Assembly (NCBI GenBank): GCA_001692895.1
Contig: KV748189.1
Span: 2,612,432-2,676,431 of the forward strand
Direction: 5' to 3'
DNA from: Cenococcum geophilum 1.58
Lineage: Eukaryota > Ascomycota > Dothideomycetes > Gloniales > Gloniaceae
Length of the DNA stretch: 64,000 bases
Shown here: positions 12,237 to 23,003 of the stretch, piece by piece
Layout: each line of letters opens with the position of its first letter
Numbering within the stretch: position 1 is the stretch's first letter
Program-made: the position numbers and the translations under genes
The notes under the pieces: generated by a model
What the model was told of the DNA's origin: nothing
Seen by the model: only the letters and a program-made list of their open reading frames with translations
Databases searched by the model: none

Positions 12237-13905
12237 CTAGTACGACCCATCTCGTTGAATAACTAACGGCACTTTCCCATCCTTGGACACTGCGATCCAG
12301 TCCCCGGGTTGCGCGTGCGAGATGCCAACCTAACATATCCGTTCCTCGTGGGGACAATCCGTCGGTAATTCGAAAGCACTGATTGCGGGGGAAAGCCATT
12401 CCTCTGAAGCTTTGACGGCGTGAGCCCGAGTACCTGCCATGCTACCCGAAATAGAAAGTAGAAACCCCAGTTGTACCAAGTATCTTTCTCAGTAGTACGG
12501 GGGAAGAATCGGACTGCGAGACGAACGAATGGGCGGAAGATCCAGAGGAGTGTGTAGTACTTATAGCAGAAGTCCTTTTTAGCAGTTGAGAATCCCTCCG
12601 GCATTTGTTCAGCACATAGAGTTTGCCAGTATACATCGAGCTGCTTTTCGCCCGTGAGATATTGAGTGGGAGAGCGCGCGCCGGCAATATTTTCCCAGTA
12701 AGTAAGAAGTTCGATGACGTTGCATGGAGATATTGAGTGGGAGAGCGCGCGCCGGCAATATTTTCCCAGTAAGTAAGAAGTTCGATGACGTTGCATGGAG
12801 ATATTGAGTGGGAGAGCGCGCGCCGGCAATATTTTCCCAGTAAGTAAGAAGTTCGATGACGTTGCATGATTGGCTGAAAAGCTAGAACATGTGCGAGACG
12901 CCCGGGAGATAACGCCTTGGGGATAGCCAGCTAGCGGATTCGATTTAATTTTGATTCCAAAGAGAGCGAGCAGGTTTTGATCTTGCTCAAAAGACGGCAG
13001 CCATTTGGAGTTCGGCAAGGCATTGAACCCGACGAGGGGCTCCAGTCCTCTTGGTTCGCCATACCAAGATGGACCTCGAAAGCATAAGGGCACGCAGGGA
13101 TCCGAGGTGCTCCAATCCGGCATCCAAGAAGGAAGTGATCTCGTCTTGGAGTCCTCAAGCACACGAGGTGCATCAAAGAGATCCAAATCCTAGCGAGTTT
13201 GCAAAATACTAATAGCGAGATTTTTGTAAACTTGCTCGGCGCTCGAATGATGGTCTAGTTGAATGCATAAAGATTGGATGTTGTTGGTGTCCGCAAGAGA
13301 CAGCAGCCCGAATACCGTATTTTTGGTATTGGAAGCTATGAAGATTCGATTTTGCAATAGGAGATTGTGAATCGTTGGCCGAATGCCATCCAAATACTGT
13401 AAACATGTACTAAAAATAGTGAGAGCTTGATATGTAACGTCCCCACCGCGTATGTAATAGTGTGAATGAAATCATCCCAAGTGACGGAACAATTGCCGCA
13501 GATCATATATACCTCCTTCGAAACGGGAACGTCTTAGACGATCCAAGCGCGATAGAACCAGGACCGCTGCAGCAATGTTGAGAATGCGCGCCAGACGTTA
13601 CTGTACAATGGCGGAATGTTTTCAATACGGTGGTGCCGAAAATTCTTTTGAGAAACTCCCAACAGTCATTCGAGCAGCTCTAGCTAGCTCTTTCACCAGC
13701 TGCCACGGTGCTGCTGTTATCCGGCTCTTTTCCAAGCCAGATAACAGTGCGGTAGCCGTTTTGGAAGATGTCCTTCGTCAAACGTACTTGTGCACTTCGT
13801 TCTTCGACATCTGCTTAGTTGATGCAAATGACATCTATCAATAATGCTGCCGCAGGCGACATAGTGCTGAGTATAGATTTTTGGCAACCCTTAAGCGGGT
13901 ATTGT
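12237..13905 (-). pseudogene. HET (heterokaryon incompatibility) domain protein, pseudogene
   Basis: Reading leftward on the minus strand, HET-family blocks occur in order: VAKNLYSALCRLRQ; LLIDVICIN(stop)ADVEERSAQVRL; RTVIWLGKEPDN; WFYRAWIV(stop)DVPVSKEVY; NTVFGLLSLADT; SAEQVYKNLAISILQTR(stop); LPSWMPDWSTSDPC; YLTGEKQLDVYWQTLCAEQM; and finally WIAVSKDGKVPLVIQRDG up to a TAG at 12237-12239. HET proteins trigger cell death after fusion of incompatible strains. The gene is dead: at least three Gln positions are now stops (C-to-T type), there are several frame changes, including near the C-terminus, and a 71-bp triplication interrupts it. The beginning of the HET domain upstream of 13905 could not be traced reliably. 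Confidence 0.85.
12656..12868 (-). repeat. exact tandem triplication, 71-bp unit, inside HET pseudogene
   Basis: Three identical copies: 12656-12726, 12727-12797 and 12798-12868, each beginning GAGATATTGAGTGGG and ending GACGTTGCATG. Exactly 3.0 units. Each copy is read in a different frame, so a single long ORF runs through, but only the copy adjoining YLTGEKQLD is in the HET frame. Confidence 0.97.
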
Positions 13906-15698
13906 TGCAGTATATTGTTGCTTCATAGCGGGCCTTGTTCTTGAGTGCAACATGATGTCGCATTTGACAGTGTCTGTGCCCTGGCCCGAAGGAGCCGAAT
14001 CAACCGGATTTCTTGCGGCAAAAGTGGCTTGTTGTGGCAAGTGTAGCACGTATCTATATTTGATTGACGTTAGAAATTGTAATATGAAATTGTTCATGGA
14101 CTGAGCCTTGCATGAGGGGGGAAGGGGCCAATGGTGCCGCCTCAAACAGTAATGGACCAGGTTACATGAAGACGCTACCCGAATCGGGATTCTGCAACAG
14201 GCGCAGAGGCTTAGTCGACCATTGACCATTGACCATTGGCGTGGTAAATCTTGGGGCGAGACGAGAACATCTGCCAAGATGGTGTACTACTGGACATCAG
14301 AGGCCGAGGACTGAATTAGAATCTTAATTCTAATCTGAGATTGACGTCCCCGGAGGCTTATCCCTTGCAACGGTAAAAAGTGTCCTACGGTCATCGATAA
14401 GAAGGTAGCCAACGGAACCAATCGGGTCAATTTGGGATACCCAATGACGAATCACCTAGTGGCGGGATACTACCGTTGCAAGGGATAGCCACTAAACGAA
14501 GTCTGGTCCTATGGGGCGCAATACACAAAGTTTGATTTGGTTTCTCAAGGCGTTCCTTGGTGCCAGAAGCTGACCATTGGAGCGAGCTGAAGTGAGCTAA
14601 AGCGAGAGAGTAGGCTGACTGGAGTGAGCGGGTTGGTGTGCCTGACATGTGATGTTCGCTTTGGGTTTGAGTCGGGTGAAACATGGCGGACGCCTACGAT
14701 ACAGGAAGCAGCGCTGACTCCATCGATTCCACTCTTCAATCCTTGGAACACTGCGGAGCACGCGGAGCATGCTGAGCAAACGCTATGCACGCCTTCTCTG
14801 TTGGGCTGTCTGCGAATAGGATCCGCCGCACGCCCGTTCACGGCGAGAAATCGATAATGGATGCGGCATCCCCCTGCTAGCACATGCAGTTAGCGGCAAC
14901 TCGCACACGACAGGTTCTAACAGGTCAGCCCACGATATCCGTGCCAAGGGTCGTCCCGCCCGGCCCGTCTTCACCAGCGGCCAGCGCACGAACACGTTGC
15001 ATGCATTGCCGTCTGTCAGGTACGACACGCCAAAGACTTAAAGGGATATAAACTTCACGTCTGCTGCTTCATCGTCTCTGAGACCTTCCAACAGCACTTT
15101 CCAGAGCTTCCCCGCGCCCCTTTTGACCTCAGAAGAATGAAGTTGCGGGCCTACAATCCTTCGATCAGCTGAAGCCATATTGGTCACATGGCCATGTAAG
15201 CCACACCACCCTCACTTACCAATCCAGTCAATTCCCACCCACCATTACCTGGCGACGCTTCCCATTGGTGGTCGCACCGAGAATACAAGGTAGAGTGGAT
15301 GAATCATTTCTTTTTTTGGCTTCGTCATGCAGTCCGCATTTCCTTCGTTACGGTCGGGGTGGGCGCCGCGCCGTCGCAGCCATCCCCAGCTGTCCCCATT
15401 GTCAGTTGGGCGTCTTGCGATGGGATCATCCTGGGGCTGTAATCCATTCCAGATCAAGATGTCGCTTTTCCTTATCTATCGCTGTGTCTTGCCGGACCGT
15501 CCAGCCCCCGTTCACTTCCTATCCATTGGTTGGTTTTGCCTCCCCCCATAAGAAGGGCGCAGCACTCATACTTGAATCGGGTTGATCGCTGCATCAATTC
15601 TCAGCCATTGCGCGCATTTGAGCTATCGTTTTCAAGACTAGGTCAGTTCCTGCGCCAAGTATCGTGACGCTTGGGACTTCAGAGGGTCTGCCAGCGCC
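13906..15698. other. intergenic region
   Basis: No supported gene. Small ORFs lack family features. A TATA-like GGATATAAAC occurs near 15043-15052 followed by a CT-rich stretch, a possible promoter for a rightward transcript. A short inverted-repeat element lies at 14359-14487. Confidence 0.4.
14359..14487. repeat. 129-bp MITE-like element with 17-bp inverted termini
   Basis: TATCCCTTGCAACGGTA at 14359-14375 is perfectly inverted at 14471-14487. The outer TA on each side could be a TA target duplication, giving 15-bp termini, as in Tc1/mariner-type MITEs. The interior has no ORF. Confidence 0.6.
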
Positions 15699-16508
15699 AT
15701 GTGCTGGTTTCCCTTTGGAAAATCTTCGAAGCGGCGGAACAAGCAGAAGACACGTGAGAAAAAAACAGAAAAACAGACATACGACAGTCGGCACCCAAAT
15801 AGGGCCGTTACCACAAGGCCACCGCATGAAACACCGAGACCCAAAATACGTGTCGAAGTCCCTGACAGATGGTATCGAACAGTGGAGACCGAGGGTTCTT
15901 CTGCGGAGATGCTTCTCAATCCCAGGCCTGACCGATCTCGTCAGAATAGGCAGCGACATCCAAGGCGTTCTTCAACCGCTACATTAAGGGGACGAGGCGC
16001 AAAACGAGATCCCCCGAGTGATCGCAAATCATCAAACCAGTCAAAAATGCGCTCCAGCCGAGGAACCAAGAGGCAGGAGTGGATGTGTATTCCTACATCG
16101 CCACAGCCAGACCATCAGCACCACTATCAGCCTCAACACCACCAGCAGTATCAGTATCAGCATCAGCATCAGCATCAGTCTCAGCATCAATCTCAGCATC
16201 AGTCCCAGAATCAGAGCCAGCACCAGCACCATCGCCCTCGACAGGCTCGGCAGCGACCCCCGAACAGCACAGCTCGGCGTGTTCCAGATCGCAGATTTGC
16301 GGTCCTCGCCGCAACGAACCAAGCACTCGAAGACATCAGACGAGAAGCATTCATGGCATCTCCTGCACCAAGAAGAGTTCGGAGGTATCAAGGCGTTACC
16401 GTTGAAACAGCTGAAATACCTTTTCACTGGGATTGCGTCTCCAATCAATCTTCGACGACTAGGCCAACCAGAAATACAACTGCCCGGAATCATCGCTCCA
16501 GGCGATGA
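15699..16508 (+). CDS. doubtful Q/H/R-rich hypothetical protein, 269 aa
   Basis: Uninterrupted ORF from ATG 15699. It begins MCWFPFGKSSKRRNKQK, is very basic, and carries a Gln/His tract from a CAG/CAT/CAA run, then ends in an Arg/Thr/Asn-rich tail. No domain is recognised. The composition is low-complexity, and other frames across the same stretch are also open, which weakens the case. A promoter-like region lies about 650 bp upstream. It may be a real basic nuclear protein, part of a spliced gene, or chance. Confidence 0.35.
   Translation: MCWFPFGKSSKRRNKQKTREKKTEKQTYDSRHPNRAVTTRPPHETPRPKIRVEVPDRWYRTVETEGSSAEMLLNPRPDRSRQNRQRHPRRSSTATLRGRGAKRDPPSDRKSSNQSKMRSSRGTKRQEWMCIPTSPQPDHQHHYQPQHHQQYQYQHQHQHQSQHQSQHQSQNQSQHQHHRPRQARQRPPNSTARRVPDRRFAVLAATNQALEDIRREAFMASPAPRRVRRYQGVTVETAEIPFHWDCVSNQSSTTRPTRNTTARNHRSRR
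16108..16240 (+). repeat. CAG/CAT/CAA trinucleotide-rich tract
   Basis: Imperfect run of CAN triplets (CAGCATCAGCATCAGCATCAG and variants), encoding Gln/His in the forward ORF. Likely length-variable between strains. Confidence 0.8.
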
Positions 16509-17241
16509 GAAAACGGCCCGGAAGACGCCGCGTAGAAATGGCTCAACTCTAGGATATTCCGAAGGCATCATTTAGTTCAGGAGTTCGGATTAGAGGTTGA
16601 AATGGGAATTTATCCATGCATATAATATTACCAATGGGTATCGGAGTATACCTGCTGAGTATTATCGGTTTTCCAGAACCAACATGTATATATGGCCACA
16701 TCAGGATTCCATTGTGCTAAGGCTAGCACATACTTTTATTATTACCAAATCGTTTCGCACATCTCGTGAGGATTCACAAATCGCAGCCCTGCCGAGGCAT
16801 TTGCTCTCTAGGCACGGGAATAACCTAACATGGCTTAGAATACCACGTGCTGTTTAACTAATAGGCAAGGTGNAAATCAGAGAGCCTGATAGTGCTATGT
16901 ATCATCTAAGTGCGGTTGATCAGACTTTGGTCTTGAATCTTGATCATGCACAATTCCTTGATTCGGAAACGGTTTCCCTTACAGTACACAACATTATTGA
17001 CAGTAATGAACATGCAGGTTCGGTCGGATAAGGCTAAGCGGTCCCGAACGGTAAGAAACCCTGCGCTTCATACGTAAGACTACCCTTACCTGTTCCTAAA
17101 CCTTAATACTCAGAAGAATTTTGGCTAGTGTCATAAGAGATGTTGAGGACAGGGTTATCCTAGACTTCGGAATATACTGTTCATTCACTCTAGAAAACGT
17201 AGTCAAGTCTCAAAATATCTTTTTCCTCGACGCTCATTTAT
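16509..17241. other. intergenic region
   Basis: No gene recognised; AT-richer than the neighbouring genes. One N at 16873. Confidence 0.45.
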
Positions 17242-18434
17242 CTAAACATCTCCGTCATCAATAACCTTTTTAATATTCCATGTTGTGTTGATTTCTATTT
17301 GACTTTGCGAGTCATACGAGTTAAGAACGGCCTTGCCATCTCCTAATGAAAATGATTCTTCTTTTAGGTGAAGCTTTGACGAATCTCCTTTGAGAAGAAA
17401 GTCATAAGCTTTCCGAACAGTCTTCGAACCGGTTCCCATAGCTGTTAGCAATGGGCGAAGAGTAGGAAGACATGCGCAAACGATACTCGTACAGACATGG
17501 ATATTGGTCCATATTTCTGCATTTGCAAAATTCACTTTATGGAAATTAGCACAAACGAATCCATCCACCTTCAAGTTTTGGAAAGCATACCATATTCGCT
17601 ATGTGGCTGGTAGATGAACTTGAGCCTCACTATGTTTGTGATAACAGCACTAGAAAAATTAGCGCCCTATGGCAACCTATGATCGTAAAGGTGCTTACAA
17701 TCCTCCGAGAAGAAATATCCCGTATAAGGCAATCTTATTCCGTTGCTGCAACTGAACAGTTGAAATCCATACGAGGGGGAGAACGAGAATGACTGCGTCA
17801 AGAATTGTTTCCAGAATTCCTATAACCAACGCTTGGAGATTCAAATTAAGACAGTAACCAGAGATCCAAGGATTCCAAAACCGCCGGATTGGCATACAGA
17901 CGACGATGCTAGTGATTTCTGCGCCAATGTACCACATAGCTACCATTGTCAAAGTAGCTATGTGTACCTGTTTAAAGGTATTTGTTGCAAAGATTCGGCG
18001 GCAGAAGCAAAGAATAGAAACCTTGACAGCGGCAACTGCAATATAGTAGAAGACTAATGACACATATACTAACTATGAAGATTATTCAGCACAAGTGAAG
18101 TGGTATACCTATTCTAGGATTTCTTACTTGGAGATATGTGGTCAATTGTTTACTCTGCTCCTTGAACTCAACTTGTGGCATTGAACTCTCAGATACGTCT
18201 CCGTATACGCCTACGAGGCGTCATTAATGGGGGACTCAAAGTAGATAATCCGTACTTACTCCACATGCACACAAAGAAAGAAATGGTTGCGAGAGAAATC
18301 CATACGTCATCTGCTGAGTATCCTGCCCTGAGGTGTTTTGGTAATAATCGCAACGAGACAGCAATGCCCGAAAGGACTGTACAAACAATAGCAGATATGA
18401 CTTGTAGTCGATTATTTTCTCTGAAACCGTCCAT
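17242..18434 (-). CDS. fungal rhodopsin-like integral membrane protein, 327 aa
   Basis: Five exons on the minus strand: 18434-18260, 18210-18128, 18072-17699, 17649-17591, 17534-17242; introns 49, 55, 49 and 56 bp, all with clear donors. Joined length is 984 bp. It starts MDGFRENNRLQVISAIVC; helices follow (VSLVFYYIAVAAVKVSILCF, ALVIGILETILDAVILVLPL, then a helix ending IVCACLPTLRPLL). The FCRRIF motif after the third helix, the VCMPIRRFWNPW region and ACLPTLRPL are hallmarks of the large family of seven-helix fungal proteins often annotated rhodopsin-domain or PTH11-like. The function is usually unknown; retinal binding is not implied. It is slightly short at the N-terminus for the family but has no defect. 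The last intron uses an AAG acceptor (CATAAAG). Confidence 0.85.
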
Positions 18435-19684
18435 TATGATCCGGAAACCTTAGTATGACCAGGTAGTGTGGTAATAGCAAATCATCGTGGTCTTGAACAA
18501 GTTGTATATGGACGTGACTCTAGTGGGACATTTATACGGACTCACGCTGCCAAGTGGTAGAACTTTCGGCCTTCGGATCCGGACTACACACGCCAGAAGT
18601 AGAGCCGGGACCTTGTATGATTGGCTGACAGTCCGATCGCGCAACCTTAAGTAAGCATGTGCCAATAAGCTTATCTAGTCCAACCGTTTCCAACCCTTTT
18701 CGAAGTCGCTGAAATGATATTGCTAGTCGAAGAGCTGCGACATGAGAGCTTACCCATATTTCCTCAATAATCATGGAAGTATCTCCATCTCACGTCCATA
18801 CATGCGCAACTGATTTTATTGTGAGACAATGCACAATTATTTCTTTGTACAGCGTCGTCAACTTACAGGTTGTCTGTTGGTTTAAAAATTGCTCCGCGAA
18901 AAGCAATTGGAAGTGGCGAATGTAGAGGATTTGGTTAGCCGGTGCCTTATCGATAACACGTGCAGTAGCGGTCACGTGATAAGAGCTGGGGCAATCTGGC
19001 TTGATTGTTAAGCTTTGCAGTCATTTCGGGAGGCATTATTAGGAAAGGTAGGAAACCTGGTTGGCTACTATTGAACGATTCGGGCGTTGAAACTTATCAC
19101 CATGGGCCATGATCGGGTTTGTTAACGGATGTGGTAATTACCTGTTTTAGCAGACGCGCCAGCGTTTTTGTCGTCAGGATGCGACAGAGCACCTCGGATA
19201 TACGGACTTAAACATCGACATGTCCGGAGAACAACCTAAGGCCGGGGGACGCAACCCAAGGTCGGAGAACACGACCGCTCTATCTACAACCATCTCCGGA
19301 AAAGCGCCCGACTCATAGCTTGAGAAAAATGTATTATGCTTCAGCCCAAAATCAAGCAGCTAGTCAGTGGGCTAGAACAACTAGCCCTTCGTGTCTTTTA
19401 GCGAGATGTTGATTCGGCTTTCATTTAGCGCGAGCACCGACTCGGATTTGGGCAGAAAGCTAGGCCGAGTTGTCAGGGCCAATTTAAGAAATGCCATTCA
19501 GCACCTCATATCCACAGTCATTTCACTTATTACTCTATCAGTTCATTATTTCATCTACTATCTCATCAAAAGTTTTCATTCGCACTCCAATTCTCGTCTT
19601 TAAGATAGATTTATAGAGCACTTCTTAGAATTTTCCATCTCGACCTTTCCAACAAAACCACTAGTCATTCAAGCACTACTTTAT
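18435..19684. other. intergenic region between divergent genes
   Basis: Shared upstream region of the minus-strand membrane protein gene and the plus-strand MFS gene. No gene recognised. Pyrimidine-rich leader sequence at about 19500-19680 precedes the MFS start. Confidence 0.45.
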
Positions 19685-21265
19685 ATGAAAATGGCAGAAT
19701 CCGACTCCCAACTTCGGTACAAAGAGATGGATCCAGAGAAGACATCTATAAATGATACAATGGCAAATGATGACGACCTACCCATCGATCCTCCAGTCCT
19801 TTCCACGGACCCCTCCCAAGACGTAGAAAATGCCGAAATGCCGCCAGCAAATCCTTGGATGGATCCAAAGTCTTTCCCAGACGGCGGTGGAAAGGCATGG
19901 CTCACCGTCGCTGGTGCTGCTGCTTGTCTTTTCGTGTCCTTTGGCTGGGTCAATTGCGTCGGCGTGTTTCAGGACTATTATCAGACGCATCAGCTTAAAC
20001 AGTACAGTCCATCGGATATCTCCTGGATTCCTTCTTTACAAGGTAGGCCGTCTCCAGTATGTGATAACCAATTTGCTGATGGTGTTAGTATTCTTCATGT
20101 TGTTTTGTGGACCCTTTGTTGGCAAGATTTTCGATGACTACGGTCATCGCTACCTTCTCGTCGTAGGCACGTTCCTACATGTCTTTGGCTTAATGATGAC
20201 CAGCATATCAAAAGAATACTACCAATTCCTTCTTAGCCAAGCCATATGCTCTGCTATCGGTGCCTCGATGGTTTTCTATCCCGCTTTTAACTGTGTACGT
20301 TTGACTTAAAGTTGTTGTTTTCCACTCTCATTGACGTAATAGGTATCCACTTGGTTCTTCCACAAGCGTGGTGCTGCTCTGGGTCTTGTTGCAGCTGGAT
20401 CATCTTTAGGCGGTGTTATTTTCCCCATCATGGTTGTTCGTCTGATACCAGAGGTCGGCTTTGGTTGGGCAATGCGTATCTGCGCTTTCCTCATATTGGG
20501 ATTGCTTATTTTCGCAAATTTGACTGTGAGCTCTCGAATCGCACCATCAAAGCGTCCTTTTAGCGTAATGGCATTCATCCGTCCTTTGAAAGAGCCATCT
20601 TTCTTGCTATTGACTGGGGCTGTTTTCTTCTTTTACTGTAAGTTGGGATGTCAACATCTTTAATCGCAGCTAATTTTCGCAGGGGGGATGTTCACTCCTT
20701 TCACCTTCATCGTCGTTGAAGCGCGCACGCATGGCATGTCTCAACACCTTGCTAATTATCTTGTACCGATTCTCAATGGCGCAAGGTCAGTGCTTTGGCT
20801 CTCTCTCCCTCCTATTGGACCTTGGCTGACCAGGTTAGTGTCATCGGGCGGACTGTTCCTAATGTAATTGCCGACAAAGTCGGACGCTTCAATGTCATGA
20901 TCATTATGAGCTCTTTCACGACAATTCTAATCCTTGCATTATGGCTGCCGGCTACTGGCAATGTCCCAATAATACTCTTTGCGGCGCTTTTTGGTATCGG
21001 CTCAGGTGCTGGTATTGGCCTTACTCCAGCGCTCTGTGCACAAATCTCGCCTATCAAGGATATTGGCGTTCGTACGGGCACTGTTTTCGCAATCGCATCC
21101 ATTGCAGCCTTGACGGGCTCCCCAATTGGAGGTCAGATCATTGTTGACGGCCATGGCTCCTTCCGGAACACTGCTGTCTTTGCGGGTGTGAGCTGCGGCA
21201 CTGGTGTGGCTCTTTATATAGCAGCAAGGATTAGTCTTGCCGGTCTTAAAATGACGAAAGTCTGA
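19685..21265 (+). CDS. MFS transporter (monocarboxylate-transporter-like), 462 aa
   Basis: Five exons: 19685-20042, 20089-20294, 20343-20637, 20683-20785, 20839-21265; introns 46, 48, 45 and 53 bp. Joined length is 1389 bp with no stops. The cytosolic N-terminus of about 75 residues is acidic; then [92 protein letters not shown] and a final [16 protein letters not shown], giving the twelve-helix order of the family. A second ATG lies two codons after the first. It is the same broad family as the transporter at 3237, but with different intron positions, so they are not recent duplicates. The substrate is unknown. The gene looks fully functional. Confidence 0.9.
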
Positions 21266-21469
21266 GTGAAATTGTATCACTTTACCTGTCATAACTTTTT
21301 AATTCCCAAAAATTTAGGCCAACAAATATAGATTTTATATAGAGCCTTCATGAAGAACCTCCCTACTCTGTAGAAATGTCCTCGTTCTTGATTTTCTCAC
21401 CCGAAGACTATGTCATCTCGTGGGTAATGGTCTGGACTCACAAGCGCTTAAAATTGGATTAGTAGGTAG
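21266..21469. other. short convergent intergenic spacer
   Basis: Spacer between the MFS stop and the 3' end of the sirtuin relic. AT-rich, no gene. Confidence 0.4.
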
Positions 21470-22550
21470 CTAATATAAGTCAGTGTTTAATGATTTTCTT
21501 ACGTCTCCCCAACACTTCCAATAGCAGGCCCAAGAATCTTGCGCAATGACCGCCGCATCTCCTTCAAAGTACCAATCCTGCTTCCCAAGCCCTAATAATG
21601 CCGGATCTTCTTTTTCGACGTTGACAACCGCAATCCTTGCGCCTTTCTGCCGTGCAGCTTCAATATACGCGGTTTCAGGGTATACTTCGGCACTTGTTCC
21701 TTTGACGAGCATTGTATCAATAATTGTAGCAGGGCGAACCTAGGAGTGAATGAAGGAGAGGGTAGCGGGGGATAGGGACTCCGTGAACCATATTATAGCT
21801 GGACAGAGGACACCAGTGGGATGTGAGGTGCAATGAGAGACATAAGAGTTTGGGAGGGATTTCGGGGTTTCCGGGGTTGACGAGCTGGTGTCCAAGGTCG
21901 TGAGTGACTCAACTAGGGAGCAGAAGACTGCATCGGCAGCGTTGCTGGTAAGGAGATGGTCGCATTGAGTGCATTTGATGTCAGATTTCCGTGAAGTAGT
22001 TTGACCTGCCTAGGAGGATGATCGGCGCGCCCGGTCAAGCCTACAAGGATGTTAATTTAATCACAGTCCACAATTTTGGGAGATAAATACGCCGGATATT
22101 AGCCAGAGATCCGAAGAGGAAGAACGCGATTGAAAAAGCAAATTTAAAGTAGGTTAACGCGCATGAAATAGAAACGCACCATCGATATTCATACCGATAG
22201 TGATAACTCTTCTTTTCGCTTGGCCAGCTCTGCCAGTGCTACATGTGCTATATTTGGCTTCGCTTCATTTGCATCCTCCCTTCTCTCCAAATAAAATGTC
22301 CATACTAATCCTGGATTCTCTGTAAAAGCCTGCGGAGTGGATAGTTGCTTAGCATCATGTGTTCGCCAGCGCCGCGGAAGGTGAGAAGACCTGATGGTGC
22401 TGAAAGACCAGCGCCAAGAAGCGCAAGAACACAATGAGAAGTGAGGAGATGCTCTTGGAACGAAGTTACGGAGCATGAGGCGCGGGGACGAAGGAAGCCT
22501 GTTGTCTCCGCAACAGGAGTAGTCTGGTATGGATTCGGAGGACATTTCAA
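21470..22550 (-). pseudogene. sirtuin (Sir2/SIRT5-like NAD-dependent deacylase) pseudogene
   Basis: Minus-strand blocks: LALLGAGLSAPSGLLTFRGAG (the NAD-binding GAGxSxxSGxxxFRG motif with Pro changed to Leu), then in another frame STPQAFTENPGLVW and AHVALAELAKRKEE, then IGMNIDG, an intron-like gap to ADHPPRQVKLLHGNL (catalytic His region), in yet another frame DIKCTQCDHL (first zinc cysteines) and CPAIIWFTESL, and finally MLVKGTSAEVYPETAYIEAARQKGARIAVVN. At least two frame changes not attributable to introns (before STPQAF, before DIKC) and a TAG before VRPATI break it. No ATG precedes the first block in its frame. Family members remove acyl groups from lysines in the nucleus, cytosol or mitochondria. 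Confidence 0.8.
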
Positions 22551-22796
22551 AAGTTATGATTAACTTCTCCTATCCCACTACGAAGATCTTTCGCCGTTTT
22601 GGCCTATATTTCAGTCAATTCACAATACTGTGAGATATTTGCTGTAGTGGTTCTGTTCTTGGTTAATTATGTTAAACGGACGATCAAGAATGAGAACTCT
22701 GCAATTGAATGTGGCTTTGGAGCCTCTATATATACATTAGCAAGAGGTAGTAGACTGAGTCGTTGACCGATTCGGTGACCGAGTCAACAACTGAGC
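22551..22796. other. boundary between gene-rich and RIP-degraded compartments
   Basis: Upstream region of the sirtuin relic; no gene. Base composition changes strongly just to the right. Confidence 0.4.
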
Positions 22797-23003
22797 AGGG
22801 TGGCGGAAAATCCAATTAATCCGATTTGATACGATACGCGAGATCGTATTTACCTCAGCAAGCTCAGACCTTACCTCAGCAAGCTCATTACCTCAGCAAG
22901 CTCAGACGTGATTTCGTTGGTGCGGAGTTAATCGGCCCGCAAGCGGGTGACTAACCACGTTCGTGGTGCACCACCTGAATCACGTCTGAGCGGGTTTCGC
23001 AAT
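22797..23003. repeat. left terminal inverted repeat of the large element
   Basis: Matches, inverted and imperfectly, 40579-40917. It contains three near-tandem copies of TTACCTCAGCAAGCTCA (about 22850-22905) where the right end has one. It also contains an internal inverted pair TCAGACGTGATT / AATCACGTCTGA about 70-100 bp apart, present at both ends. Confidence 0.75.

Noticed and set aside
12442..12867. Separate minus-strand ORF over the 71-bp repeats
   Set aside because: It is another frame through the same triplication; its text after the repeats does not resemble the HET family.
16041..16571. Minus-strand 176-codon ORF with Leu/Met-rich tract
   Set aside because: The Leu/Met run is the complement of the CAG/CAT tract; no other support.
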